Shown here piece by piece: positions 17,550 to 25,396 of a stretch of 64,000 nucleotides of DNA. The stretch spans positions 959,363 to 1,023,362 of the forward strand of contig NZ_LMNV01000002.1 in NCBI RefSeq assembly GCF_001423105.1, read 5' to 3'. Position 1 is the stretch's first letter; each line of letters opens with the position of its first letter. The DNA comes from Frondihabitans sp. Leaf304. Its GTDB lineage: Bacteria; Actinomycetota; Actinomycetes; Actinomycetales; Microbacteriaceae. The notes beneath the pieces are model-generated. The model did not search any database, was not told the origin of the DNA, and worked only from the letters and a program-made list of their open reading frames with translations. Position numbers and translations under genes: made by a program.

Positions 17550-17840
17550 GTGCCCAGCCTCATTCAACGCCGCATGGCTATCGACCGCCAACGCCTGTCG
17601 GGCCTCTACTTTGTTACAGGCAGCGTGGTCTTCATCGTGCTGTGCGGCCTCAACGTGGTCGACCACAGGCTGAACGGCTTCGTCATTGGTCAAGGCCTGA
17701 TCGGTGTCGCCTGGCTGATCATTGGTCTCGTCACGAGGCGGCGTGCCCGTAAGGCCATGGTCGCGTTCGAGTCGGCCGAGGGCGTCGGTGCCGGAGTCCA
17801 ACCGCCCCGCACACCACGAGAGCAAAACCAGCACGACTGA
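17550..17840 (+). CDS. Small two-helix membrane protein, paralogue 1
   Basis: A 96-residue protein: basic N-terminus MPSLIQRRMAIDRQRLSGLY, two membrane helices (about 20-38 and 45-63), and a conserved tail AFESAEGVGAGVQPPR. The gene at 18695 encodes a relative whose N-terminal 20 and C-terminal 20 residues are nearly identical while the helices have diverged. Its GTG start appears leaderless. Function not recognised; the conserved ends suggest a binding role at both cytoplasmic termini. Confidence 0.65.
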   Translation: MPSLIQRRMAIDRQRLSGLYFVTGSVVFIVLCGLNVVDHRLNGFVIGQGLIGVAWLIIGLVTRRRARKAMVAFESAEGVGAGVQPPRTPREQNQHD

Positions 17841-18010
17841 CGACGCCAACCACCGCACTGCGTGGCTTGCGGTCGCCCGGTTCGCCGTCATCCTCGCGGG
17901 ACGCGCAGTCTCACTGACCCTCTCGAAGGGTAGAGAGGCATCCGATTGGCGCCGTCTGCCGGTCTACCCTTGACGAGTTGGCAGCTACGGGTTGCCCGGA
18001 AAGCGAAGTC

Positions 18011-18523
18011 ATGACGACACAGGAGCCCTCCGATCCCGAGAGCCTTTTTCGCCTCGACCGACTCGTCGTGGGATTCTTCGCGGTAATCGGCCTTGGACTC
18101 GTGTCGGCTGCTGTCGTCGGGATTGCCCGGGGAGGAGCGATCGACGCGTTCGCGGCGCTGGCCGTGTCCGGGTTCTTGCTCGCGGTGTTCGCGGTTCACC
18201 TGCATCGCTTGGAGCCTGACGACGACGAAGAAGAAAAAGAAGAAGACGCGTCGCCAAGGGTGTCCGTGGAACCGGCACAGTCAGAGCACCAGCGGTTCTG
18301 GCAGCCGACCTTCGTCGGCGTGATCGGTTACGCATTTGTCGGATTTGGTTCGTACTTCGTTGTGCGGGAGTGGCAGGACTACCCGCCCTGGTTCGCTGCC
18401 ACCTTCGTTGGCGTGGTTCTGCTCCTCCTCCTGCTTCGCAGCTGGATCAGCTCATTTCGCGCCGCTAGAAAGAGCCGCAACGATCCTCACGAGCCAGACG
18501 CCCCGCTCACCGCAGAGCCCTGA
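18011..18523 (+). CDS. Membrane protein with acidic central loop
   Basis: A 170-residue protein with helix pairs at about 18-62 and about 105-150, separated by a cytoplasmic loop containing DDDEEEKEED. ATG 18011 is preferred to the in-frame start at 17978. It lies between the two small paralogues and may be part of the same membrane-protein patch. No family recognised. Confidence 0.6.
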   Translation: MTTQEPSDPESLFRLDRLVVGFFAVIGLGLVSAAVVGIARGGAIDAFAALAVSGFLLAVFAVHLHRLEPDDDEEEKEEDASPRVSVEPAQSEHQRFWQPTFVGVIGYAFVGFGSYFVVREWQDYPPWFAATFVGVVLLLLLLRSWISSFRAARKSRNDPHEPDAPLTAEP

Positions 18524-18658
18524 TCTGACTCTGCGTTTTAGCGAGCGGACACGCGGATCCGCGGTCGCCGAGACGAAGTCAGCCTGTCGTCGTCATGCTC
18601 CTTTGAATCGTGACGCACTCGCCGACGAGGCCGTTCTCGTGACACCCACAAAATTGCC

Positions 18659-18688
18659 TTGCGCAGGTACGAACCCGCAAGATAGCTT
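18659..18688 (+). promoter_or_regulatory. Putative leaderless promoter of second small paralogue
   Basis: TTGCGC (18659-18664), an 18-bp spacer and TAGCTT (18683-18688), then six bases to GTG 18695, matching the arrangement at 17514-17543. Confidence 0.5.
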
Positions 18689-18694
18689 GCGGTC

Positions 18695-18970
18695 GTGCCC
18701 AGCCTCATACAACGACGGATGGCGATCAACCGCCAACGCCTCTCGGGCCTCTATTCGGTCGCATTCGGAGTCGCAATCACGCTGGTCTGCTGCGTAGAGA
18801 TTGCCTTCGAAGGCCTGTCCGGTTTCCCGCTGATCTTGGGCATGCTCGGCATCTTTTCGCTGATTGCGGGGGCGGTGACCAGGAAACAGGCCCACAAGGC
18901 ACTGGCCGCGTTCGAGGCGGCCGAAGGTGTCGGCGCGGGGGTACAGCCCCCACGAAAAGCTGCTCGGTGA
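18695..18970 (+). CDS. Small two-helix membrane protein, paralogue 2
   Basis: A 91-residue paralogue of the 17550 gene: MPSLIQRRMAINRQRLSGLY at the N-terminus, two diverged membrane helices (about 20-62) and the tail AFEAAEGVGAGVQPPR. The DNA around the start codon is also conserved, indicating duplication of a unit of about 1.1 kb or gene conversion of the ends. Function unknown. Confidence 0.65.
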   Translation: MPSLIQRRMAINRQRLSGLYSVAFGVAITLVCCVEIAFEGLSGFPLILGMLGIFSLIAGAVTRKQAHKALAAFEAAEGVGAGVQPPRKAAR

Positions 18971-19280
18971 CCTCGCCATCTGACCCACTGCCCAGCTCGA
19001 CGATGAAGACAGTCGCTGGGCGGAGGACACTCACCGCGTTCAGCATCAGCTCGAGGACAGTCGAGACATCCGAGGGCGTCAGCAATCGTGGAACACGCTC
19101 TAAGGACTGCCATGGCCCATTCGTATCGACGAGCCGTCTCGTTTGTGTCGTTTAGTTCCGGGCGAGGAATCCGACGTCGAGGCGTATTGCGCGCGATCAA
19201 AGTCGACGCGGCGCAAACGGTCGCCAGGGAGGGGCTGCCCCCAGCACGACCCTGCCGCGCCGGAGCGCCAAGCCCGGCAC
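18971..19280. other. Intergenic stretch with a possible remnant and repeat F2
   Basis: On the minus strand, 18970-19085 encodes a protein-like segment (TVLELMLNAVSVLRPATVFI) from a TTG codon, running into the antisense of the small membrane gene; it may be a decayed gene. Inverted repeat F copy 2 lies at 19184-19218. Nothing else is recognisable. Confidence 0.35.
19184..19218. repeat. Inverted repeat, family F copy 2 (diverged)
   Basis: It shares GCGCGCGATCAAA and GCGGCGCAAA with the copy at 13416-13451. The 60-80 bases to its left (CTCGT...GTTCCGGG) also resemble the left flank of copy 1, so the repeated unit is longer than the palindrome. Confidence 0.5.
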
Positions 19281-20042
19281 TCACGACACCGGCGTCACCG
19301 TCCACGTGCCGTTCGTCTGAATCGCCAGGACGCCCGGCAGGTCGACCTCGAACGTCTTCGAGAACGCCCCGCTTTCGCCGAAGAGCAACGGCTTGTCGGA
19401 GGTCGTGAAGGCTCGGCCGGAGAACGACTCGCCCGCCTTGGCCGGCCTGAAATCGACCTTGAGCCTCGAGACGTCGTCCGAGAAGAACAGCACCGCCGGC
19501 CCCGTCCCCGATTGCGCTCCGGACACCGTCGGCAGATCGTTCCAGCTCTGCAGCGTCACCGTCCAGCTTCCCTGCGCGTCGACGATGAAGGTCTGCTTGA
19601 CGGGGTCGTTTTTGAAGACGTCCATCAAAAAGGATCCACGCAACGGCGCTGCAGCCCGACCGAACGGCGACATCCGCCCCGCTGCGGTCACCGTCGCAAC
19701 GCCCCTGCAGGCGGAGCAGTTGAGCGCGACCACGACGGCGAATTCGCCCTTGCGCTCGTAGCTCACGTTCATCGGGCCGGTGCCGGAAGCAGTTGCCGTC
19801 ACGCCGGACGCCACGACACCGGCCTTCACGGTCTTCGCCACGGGCTGTGTGACGGCGGGCGTGGTCGGCGTCGCACTCGGCGTGGGGGTCGGGGTCGGGG
19901 TAGGGCTGGGAGGTTCGGCCGAGACAGTGGGTGACGACGACGGAGCCGAGGATCCTTGGCCCCCCGTTGCCGAACACCCACCCAGCATCAGCACTCCCGC
20001 AGCGATTACCCCGACGACCAGTGCCCCACGTTTCTTCCCCAT
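19281..20042 (-). CDS. Secreted lipoprotein
   Basis: A 253-residue lipoprotein: basic start MGKKRG, hydrophobic stretch and lipobox LGGC with lipidated C23, then a Ser/Pro/Thr linker (about 24-65, with a Thr-Pro run) and a beta-rich domain. Two parts of the domain have similar endings (GSWTVTLQSW and GTWTVTPVS), suggesting a duplicated beta-sandwich unit. It has a pair of cysteines in NCSACRG. Function unknown; possibly ligand binding at the cell surface. It is transcribed alone. Confidence 0.8.
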   Translation of the reverse strand: MGKKRGALVVGVIAAGVLMLGGCSATGGQGSSAPSSSPTVSAEPPSPTPTPTPTPSATPTTPAVTQPVAKTVKAGVVASGVTATASGTGPMNVSYERKGEFAVVVALNCSACRGVATVTAAGRMSPFGRAAAPLRGSFLMDVFKNDPVKQTFIVDAQGSWTVTLQSWNDLPTVSGAQSGTGPAVLFFSDDVSRLKVDFRPAKAGESFSGRAFTTSDKPLLFGESGAFSKTFEVDLPGVLAIQTNGTWTVTPVS

Positions 20043-20075
20043 GCGGTCAGCCTGCCACCGACGACGGCTAGCCCG

Positions 20076-21146
20076 TCACAGCCCGTGCCGACGATCGCCG
20101 AGGATCTTCTCGCAGTTCGCGGCCTCCCGGGCGGCCGAAAAGGGCTCCTGCCGCTCCGTGACAGCCCGTGCCAGATCGGCCAGCGCGAGATCGCCGTGCA
20201 CCGCGGCACCCACCATCACGCCCGAGGCCGCCGAGGCCGAAACCATCGCCATCGCGTCGCTCGCATTGCCGGTCGCCCAGACCCCGGGCAGCGCGGTCAC
20301 GCCGCGGGGGTCGGTCGTGATCTGCGCACCGAACGGGGTCGGGGTCGCATCGCCGCCGAGGGCTTGGAAGAGCTCGGTCCGGGCCACGAACCGCGGCGCG
20401 ACGACGACCGCGTCGATCGGAAACGACCGGCCGCCCTCGACTTCCACGGCCTGCACCTGCGTGCCGTCGACCACGAGTCGCTCGACCCGAGGCACGACGA
20501 CCCGGACGCCGAGGGCCGCGAGCTGCTCCCACTGCTCGTCGGTCGGTTCGGGCGCCTCGTGGAGGAAGAAGGTGACGTCCTCGCTGAGCTGACGGAACAG
20601 GATGACCTGGTGCAGGGCGTTCTCGGTGCGGCCGAGCACGGCGATGCGCTGGTCGCGCACCTCCCAGCCGTGGCAGAACGGGCAGTGCAGCACGGTGCGC
20701 CCCCACGCCTCGGCAACGCCGGGCACGTCGGGAAGCTCGTCGACGAGACCGGTCGCGAGGATCACACGGCGAGCGCGCACCGACGACGCTCCCCCGTCGA
20801 TCTCGACGGTGAAATCGTCGACGCCGCCGGATGCGGCCGTGACGAACCCGTCGACGATCGAGACGCCGTACGACTTCGCTTCGGCACGGCCCCGGGCGAG
20901 CAGTTCGCGGGGCGACACACCCTCCTGCCCGAGCACGTTGTGGGCACCCTCGGCAGGAGCATTACGCGGCTCGCCGGCATCGACGACCACCACTCGGCGG
21001 CGCGATCGGCCAAGGGCGATTGCCGCGGCGAGGCCGGCAGCGCCGCCGCCGATGACGACGACGTCGAAGGGAAGGGCCACGTCGACCCTCTCGAGGTCGG
21101 CCGGATCCTGAGCTGCGGTCGTTCGTGTCTCCTGTATGTCGTTCAT
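20076..21146 (-). CDS. Thioredoxin-reductase-like NAD(P)/FAD oxidoreductase
   Basis: A 356-residue flavoprotein: FAD motif VVVIGGGAAGLAAAIALGRS near 30-49, the redox-active CPFC (LHCPFCHGWEVRD), a second nucleotide site (IAVLGRTENAL) and ATGNASDAM near the C-terminus. The CxxC in the central domain is the thioredoxin-reductase arrangement, but no thioredoxin gene is adjacent, so the partner may be a small thiol or another protein. ATG 21146 is chosen because the longer frame runs antisense through the divergent regulator. A TAGCGT box lies seven bases upstream, so it is probably leaderless. Confidence 0.88.
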   Translation of the reverse strand: MNDIQETRTTAAQDPADLERVDVALPFDVVVIGGGAAGLAAAIALGRSRRRVVVVDAGEPRNAPAEGAHNVLGQEGVSPRELLARGRAEAKSYGVSIVDGFVTAASGGVDDFTVEIDGGASSVRARRVILATGLVDELPDVPGVAEAWGRTVLHCPFCHGWEVRDQRIAVLGRTENALHQVILFRQLSEDVTFFLHEAPEPTDEQWEQLAALGVRVVVPRVERLVVDGTQVQAVEVEGGRSFPIDAVVVAPRFVARTELFQALGGDATPTPFGAQITTDPRGVTALPGVWATGNASDAMAMVSASAASGVMVGAAVHGDLALADLARAVTERQEPFSAAREAANCEKILGDRRHGL

Positions 21147-21204
21147 AGGCACCACGCTAGGCGAGTCGTGCCTATCAGACATAGACTCTTGCGTATGACG
21201 CAAG
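21145..21204. promoter_or_regulatory. Divergent leaderless promoters with two palindromes
   Basis: ATAGGCAC (21145-21152) and GTGCCTAT (21168-21175) form a perfect inverted repeat overlapping the oxidoreductase start. CTTGCGT (21188-21194) and ACGCAAG (21198-21204) flank the ATG of the XRE gene. The minus -10 box is TAGCGT (complement of 21154-21159); the plus -10 box is TAGACT (21182-21187); each ends seven bases before its ATG. These are likely operators for the XRE-cupin protein. Confidence 0.65.
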
Positions 21205-21770
21205 ACACAATAGACGAGGTCGTCCGGCAACGCATTCGCAGCCTCCGGGTGGCCCGGGGCTGGACGCTCGACACGCTCGCGGCCCGGTGCTACCTCTCGG
21301 CCTCGACCCTCAGTCGCATCGAGACCGGTCACCGGCGCATAGCGCTCGACCAGCTCGTGCCGATCGCGCAGGCGCTCGGCACCACGCTCGACCAGCTCGT
21401 CGAACCCGAAGGCGATGACGACGTTGTCATTCGCCCCGAGCCCGAGATGCGACCGGGCTCCACCGTCTGGCTGCTCTCGCGCGAGCGCGACCGGCGCGGG
21501 GTGACGATCGCCAAGATGCGCATCACGGCCGAACGCGACGAGGGTGGGCCGGGCGTCCACCCCGGCTACGAGTGGTTCGCCGTGCTGAGCGGCACCGTGC
21601 GGCTGACACTCGGCGAGCGGACGATCCTCGTGCGCGAGGGGCAAGCGGCCGAGTTCTCGACGATGACCCCGCACTCGATTCACGCGCACGAGGGGCCGGT
21701 CGAGATCCTGACGATCTTCGACCACGACGGCGAGCGCGCCCACCTGCCGGGGCACCAGCACCCGCGCTGA
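21195..21770 (+). CDS. XRE-family regulator with cupin sensor domain
   Basis: A 191-residue protein: HTH_3/XRE domain at about 8-68 (SLRVARGWTLDTLAARCYLS, ASTLSRIETGHRRI) and a C-terminal cupin at about 105-185 (HPGYEWFAVLSGTVRLTL, MTPHSIHAH). This class binds a small ligand in the cupin and represses neighbouring genes. Here the neighbour is a divergent thioredoxin-reductase-like gene sharing a 48-bp promoter gap. Its ATG lies inside a 7-bp-arm palindrome, suggesting autorepression at the first transcribed base. Confidence 0.9.
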   Translation: MTQDTIDEVVRQRIRSLRVARGWTLDTLAARCYLSASTLSRIETGHRRIALDQLVPIAQALGTTLDQLVEPEGDDDVVIRPEPEMRPGSTVWLLSRERDRRGVTIAKMRITAERDEGGPGVHPGYEWFAVLSGTVRLTLGERTILVREGQAAEFSTMTPHSIHAHEGPVEILTIFDHDGERAHLPGHQHPR

Positions 21771-21796
21771 GCCGGGCTGGATTCCGGCCCGTCACC

Positions 21797-21852
21797 CGAG
21801 TGCCGCCGAATGCCGCCGGCGGCCGGCCACCCACGACATTTGGCGGCACTCG
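21797..21852. repeat. 56-bp inverted repeat, family A copy 2
   Basis: Arms CGAGTGCCGCCGAATG and CATTTGGCGGCACTCG surround a 24-bp GC-rich centre, 26 bp after the XRE-cupin stop. Confidence 0.8.
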
Positions 21853-21853
21853 G

Positions 21854-21911
21854 CGAGAGTGCGCATATGGGCCCCGCGGATCCTCGCCAGGCCACCGTCT
21901 GGGCACTCTCG
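21854..21911. repeat. Inverted repeat, family C
   Basis: CGAGAGTGC (21854-21862) pairs with GCACTCTCG (21903-21911). The total of 58 bp is close to the 56 bp of families A and B, and it is sandwiched between two family A copies. Confidence 0.65.
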
Positions 21912-21938
21912 CCGGCACGCCTCCGCATCCCCCGCCGT

Positions 21939-21994
21939 CGAGTGCCGCCGAATGCAGCGGGTCAGCGGCCGGCGCCAGCAATCGGCGGCACTCG
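21939..21994. repeat. 56-bp inverted repeat, family A copy 3
   Basis: Arms CGAGTGCCGCCGAATG and (C)AATCGGCGGCACTCG with a variable centre, ending 32 bp before the LacI start. Confidence 0.75.
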
Positions 21995-22013
21995 CCTGCA
22001 ACAACAGGCCCGC

Positions 22014-22019
22014 TAGGGT
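22014..22019 (+). promoter_or_regulatory. -10 box of the LacI gene, probably leaderless
   Basis: TAGGGT is followed by seven bases and then GTG 22027; no Shine-Dalgarno is present. Confidence 0.4.
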
Positions 22020-22026
22020 CGACCCC

Positions 22027-23058
22027 GTGAACAACCGAGTGACCATCGTCGACGTCGCGGCCCGAGCTGGCGTGGCTATCAGCTCGGTCTCGAGTGCGCT
22101 CAACGACCGGCCCGGCGTCTCGGAGGCCACCCGCAAGCGCATCGTCGAGGCGGCCCACGAGCTCGGTTTCGTGCCGTCGCTCCGGGGCCGCAGCCTGTCG
22201 TCGAAGCGCGCGTTCTCGGTCGGCCTGGTCGTGCACCGCGATCCGTCCGTGCTCGAGTCCGACCCGTTCTTCGGCAGCTTTATCGGCGGCATCGAGACGG
22301 TGCTCGACGCGCAGAACTACGCGCTCATCCTGCAGATGGGTTCCGAGAAGATCGAGACCCTCGAGCGATACCGCAGTCTGGCCGCGAATCGCCGGGTCGA
22401 CGGCGTCTTCCTGTCGGAATTGGGAGTCGAGGATCCGCGGATCCCCCTGGTCGAAGAACTCGGCCTGCCCGCTGTCGGCGTCAATGCCGAACCCGATTTC
22501 CCCCTGCCCGCGGTCCGTCAGAGCCACGTCGAGGGCATCCGCGAGCTCGTCGACCATCTGGTCTCGCATGGCCACCGCCGGCTCGCCCTCGTGACCGGGC
22601 CGACCGAGTTCATCCACGCCGGTCAGCGCCTGAGGGCCTGGAGCGAGGCCGTGGCGGCGCACGACCTCGCACCGGGTGAGGTCGTCGAGGGTGATTTCAC
22701 GTACGAGGGCGGTGTGGCCGCGGCATCGCGTCTCCTCACCGACCGCGCGCCGGACGAGAGGCCCACGGCCGTGATGTGCTCGAACGACCTCTCGGCCATC
22801 GGGTTCTTGGCCCGGGCCGACGAGCTCGGAGTCCGCGCCCCCGACGACATCTCGGTCGCCGGTTTCGACGGCATCGCGCTGGGCTCGTACATCCGCCCGT
22901 CGCTCAGCACGATCGCCACGACACCGCGTCTGCTCGGCGTCGAGGCGGCCAGGATGCTGCTCGCCGCCATCGCCGGTGAGCGCGTCGACGATGTCGACAT
23001 CGCGCCCGCGCGGCTCCTCCCCCGCGGCTCCACCGGTCCGGCCCCCGCTCACAGCTGA
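22027..23058 (+). CDS. LacI-family transcriptional regulator
   Basis: A 343-residue repressor: HTH at the N-terminus (VTIVDVAARAGVAISSVSSA, then a hinge near LGFVPSLRGRSL) and a periplasmic-binding-protein-like sugar domain (VDGVFLSELG, ALVTGPTEF, DDISVAGFDGIALG). It precedes an ABC sugar importer and GH130 gene, and a perfect 14-bp palindrome lies between them at 23098-23111, so it should repress this locus and release when a mannoside-type sugar binds. GTG 22027 gives the normal N-terminus. Confidence 0.92.
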   Translation: MNNRVTIVDVAARAGVAISSVSSALNDRPGVSEATRKRIVEAAHELGFVPSLRGRSLSSKRAFSVGLVVHRDPSVLESDPFFGSFIGGIETVLDAQNYALILQMGSEKIETLERYRSLAANRRVDGVFLSELGVEDPRIPLVEELGLPAVGVNAEPDFPLPAVRQSHVEGIRELVDHLVSHGHRRLALVTGPTEFIHAGQRLRAWSEAVAAHDLAPGEVVEGDFTYEGGVAAASRLLTDRAPDERPTAVMCSNDLSAIGFLARADELGVRAPDDISVAGFDGIALGSYIRPSLSTIATTPRLLGVEAARMLLAAIAGERVDDVDIAPARLLPRGSTGPAPAHS

Positions 23059-23097
23059 CCGGCCCTACCGGTCGAAGCTGTGCTACCGTCACCTCTA

Positions 23098-23111
23098 CCG
23101 AAACGTTTCGG
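23098..23111. promoter_or_regulatory. LacI-type operator
   Basis: CCGAAACGTTTCGG is a perfect 14-bp palindrome with the central CG typical of LacI/CcpA-family sites. It sits 53 bp before the start of the sugar-binding protein, immediately downstream of the repressor gene. Confidence 0.8.
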
Positions 23112-23163
23112 CTTTCGGTCGGCGAGCGAAGCCGCCCGCCTGGTCACCACTGGAGGAGACATC

Positions 23164-24450
23164 GTGCAACGACGCACAAAGTTCATCGGCGCGGCCGTAG
23201 TCGCAGCAGCAATGATCGGCCTGACCGCGTGCAGCGGCGGCGGAAGCAGCAGCGGATCGCTCACCGCCAAGGGCCCCATCAAGATCTGGTACTCGAACAA
23301 CGAGCAGGAGGTCGCCTGGGGCAAGGCGACCGTGGCCGCGTGGAACAAAGACCACCCTGACGAAAAGGTCACCGGCCAGGAGATCCCCGCCGGCAAGACC
23401 TCCGAAGAGGTCATCGGCGCCTCCATCACCGCTGGCAACTCGCCCTGCCTGGTCTACAACACCGCCCCCTCGGCCGTCGGCCAGTGGGTGAAGCAGGGGG
23501 GCATGGTCGACCTGTCGAAGTTCTCGGACGGCGCGAAGTACATCGAGGCGCGCTCAGGATCCCAGGCGGACCAGTACAAGGACGCCGACGGCGAGTACTA
23601 CCAGTTCCCCTGGAAGTCGAACCCCGTGATGATCTTCTACAACAAAGACCTGTTCAAGAAGGCCGGCCTCGACGCCGACAACCCCAAGCTCTCGACCTAC
23701 GCCGACTTCACTGCGACGGCGAAGACACTCGTCGACAAGGGCGTCGCCCCGAACGCGATCCTGCCGGCACCGACGAGTGAGTTCTTCCAGATGTCGTTCG
23801 ACTTCTACCCGCTCTACGCGGCGGAGTCGGGCGGCACCCAGCTCGTCAAAGACGGCAAGTCGACCTTCAACGACCAGGCCGGCTACGACGCCGCGAACTT
23901 CTGGCGCACCCTCTACGCCGACAAGCTCGCCGGTCAGGAGAAGTACCAGGGCGACGCCTTCGCCGATGGCAAGGCCGCCATGGCGATCGTCGGGCCCTGG
24001 GCCGTCTCGGTCTACAAAGACGTCAACTGGGGTTCCGTGCCCGTGCCGACGAAGAACGGCACCGCCGCCGACAAGACCTACACGTTCAGCGACGCGAAGA
24101 ACGTCGGCATGTTCACCGCTTGCCAGAACCAGGGCACGGCGTGGGACTTCCTGAAGTTCTCGACGAGCACCGGCAACGACCAGAAGTTCCTCGAGACCAC
24201 CGGCCAGATGCCGATGCGCACCGACCTGGCCACCACCTACGCCGACTACTTCTCGAAGAACCCGTCGTACAAGCTCTTCGGCGACCAGGCCAGCCGCACC
24301 GTCGAGGTGCCGTCCGGCCCCAACACCGTTGCCGAGATGCAGGCCTTCCGCGACGCGTGGAGCGACTCGGTCATCTTCGGCAAGGGCGACGTCAAGACCT
24401 CGCTCGACGACGCCGCGACGAAGATCGATCAGCTCGCCGCCGAGAAGTGA
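23164..24450 (+). CDS. ABC sugar-binding lipoprotein
   Basis: A 428-residue family 1 extracellular solute-binding protein with lipobox LTAC (C23) and a carbohydrate-type fold (IKIWYSNNEQEVAWGKATVA, DGEYYQFPWKSNPVMIFYN, KAAMAIVGPWAV). GTG 23164 has GGAGGAG upstream; the frame extends further left but without a signal peptide. With the two permeases it imports an oligosaccharide; no ATPase gene is nearby, so a shared MsmK-type ATPase elsewhere is expected. Linked to GH130, the substrate is probably a beta-mannoside. Confidence 0.9.
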   Translation: MQRRTKFIGAAVVAAAMIGLTACSGGGSSSGSLTAKGPIKIWYSNNEQEVAWGKATVAAWNKDHPDEKVTGQEIPAGKTSEEVIGASITAGNSPCLVYNTAPSAVGQWVKQGGMVDLSKFSDGAKYIEARSGSQADQYKDADGEYYQFPWKSNPVMIFYNKDLFKKAGLDADNPKLSTYADFTATAKTLVDKGVAPNAILPAPTSEFFQMSFDFYPLYAAESGGTQLVKDGKSTFNDQAGYDAANFWRTLYADKLAGQEKYQGDAFADGKAAMAIVGPWAVSVYKDVNWGSVPVPTKNGTAADKTYTFSDAKNVGMFTACQNQGTAWDFLKFSTSTGNDQKFLETTGQMPMRTDLATTYADYFSKNPSYKLFGDQASRTVEVPSGPNTVAEMQAFRDAWSDSVIFGKGDVKTSLDDAATKIDQLAAEK

Positions 24451-24460
24451 CGGTGACCCG

Positions 24461-25396
24461 GTGACCACCACCACCGGCGGCGCTGAGACAGCGCCCTCGA
24501 CGATCGCCAAGCGTCGGGGGCCGCGGATCCTGGGCAAGCACCCGCTCGGCCTCCTCTTCAGTGCGCCCTACCTCGTGTTCGTGCTCGTCGTCTTCGCCTA
24601 CCCCCTGGTGTACGCGGTCTACATCGCGTTCCACGACTACTTCTTCACGGCACCGGGGGCGGTCGTCGACCGCCCCTTCGTGGGGTTGGCGAACTTCGTC
24701 GACGCCTTCACTGATCCCGACGTGATCCGGTCGTTCGGCAACGTCGGCATCTTCTTGATCATCAACGTGCCGCTCACGGTCGTGCTCAGCATCGTGCTGG
24801 CGTCGGGGCTCAACAAGGTCACCCACCTCAAAGCGTTCTACCGGGTGGCCTACTACATCCCCTACCTGACGGCGAGTGTCGCGGTCGTCGCGGTCTGGCT
24901 GTTCCTGTTCAACGGCTCGGGCCTCGTCAATCAGATCCTCGGCCCGTTGGCGCCCAGTCCGTCGTGGCTGATCAACTCGCACTGGGCCATGCCGTCGATC
25001 GCCCTGTTCGTCACCTGGAAGCAGATGGGCTTCTACATCCTGCTGTACCTGGCAGCCCTGCAGAACGTGCCGAACGAGCTGTACGAGGCGGCGTCGACCG
25101 ACGGTGCCGGAGCGATCCGCAAGTTCTTCTCCGTCACCGTTCCCGGCGTGCGCCCCGCGACCGTCCTGGTGCTGCTGGTCTCGACGGTCACCGGCGCGAA
25201 CCTCTTCACCGAGCCGTACCTCCTGACCAACGGCGGCGGGCCGAACGGCGCCTCGACGTCGCCCGTGCTGCTGATGTACCAAAAGGGCATCGAGCAGGGT
25301 CACCCCGACGAGGCGAGTGCCATCGGCGTCGTGCTGGTCGTGCTGGTGCTCGTGATCGCCCTGCTCCAGAACCGATTCGCGGGAGGAAAAGACTGA
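24461..25396 (+). CDS. ABC sugar transporter permease (MalF-type)
   Basis: A 311-residue permease with six predicted helices beginning near residue 25 (LLFSAPYLVFVLVVFAYPLV) and the EAA coupling loop LYEAASTDGAGAIRKFFSVT. GTG 24461 is used. It overlaps the next permease by one base (TGATG). Confidence 0.9.
   Translation: MTTTTGGAETAPSTIAKRRGPRILGKHPLGLLFSAPYLVFVLVVFAYPLVYAVYIAFHDYFFTAPGAVVDRPFVGLANFVDAFTDPDVIRSFGNVGIFLIINVPLTVVLSIVLASGLNKVTHLKAFYRVAYYIPYLTASVAVVAVWLFLFNGSGLVNQILGPLAPSPSWLINSHWAMPSIALFVTWKQMGFYILLYLAALQNVPNELYEAASTDGAGAIRKFFSVTVPGVRPATVLVLLVSTVTGANLFTEPYLLTNGGGPNGASTSPVLLMYQKGIEQGHPDEASAIGVVLVVLVLVIALLQNRFAGGKD

Noticed and set aside
18751-19977. A 408-residue minus-strand protein
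   Set aside because: It overlaps the lipoprotein in another frame and lacks protein-like hydrophobicity.
20076-21761. A 561-residue oxidoreductase with N-terminal extension
   Set aside because: The first 205 residues are antisense to the XRE-cupin gene; the real start is 21146.
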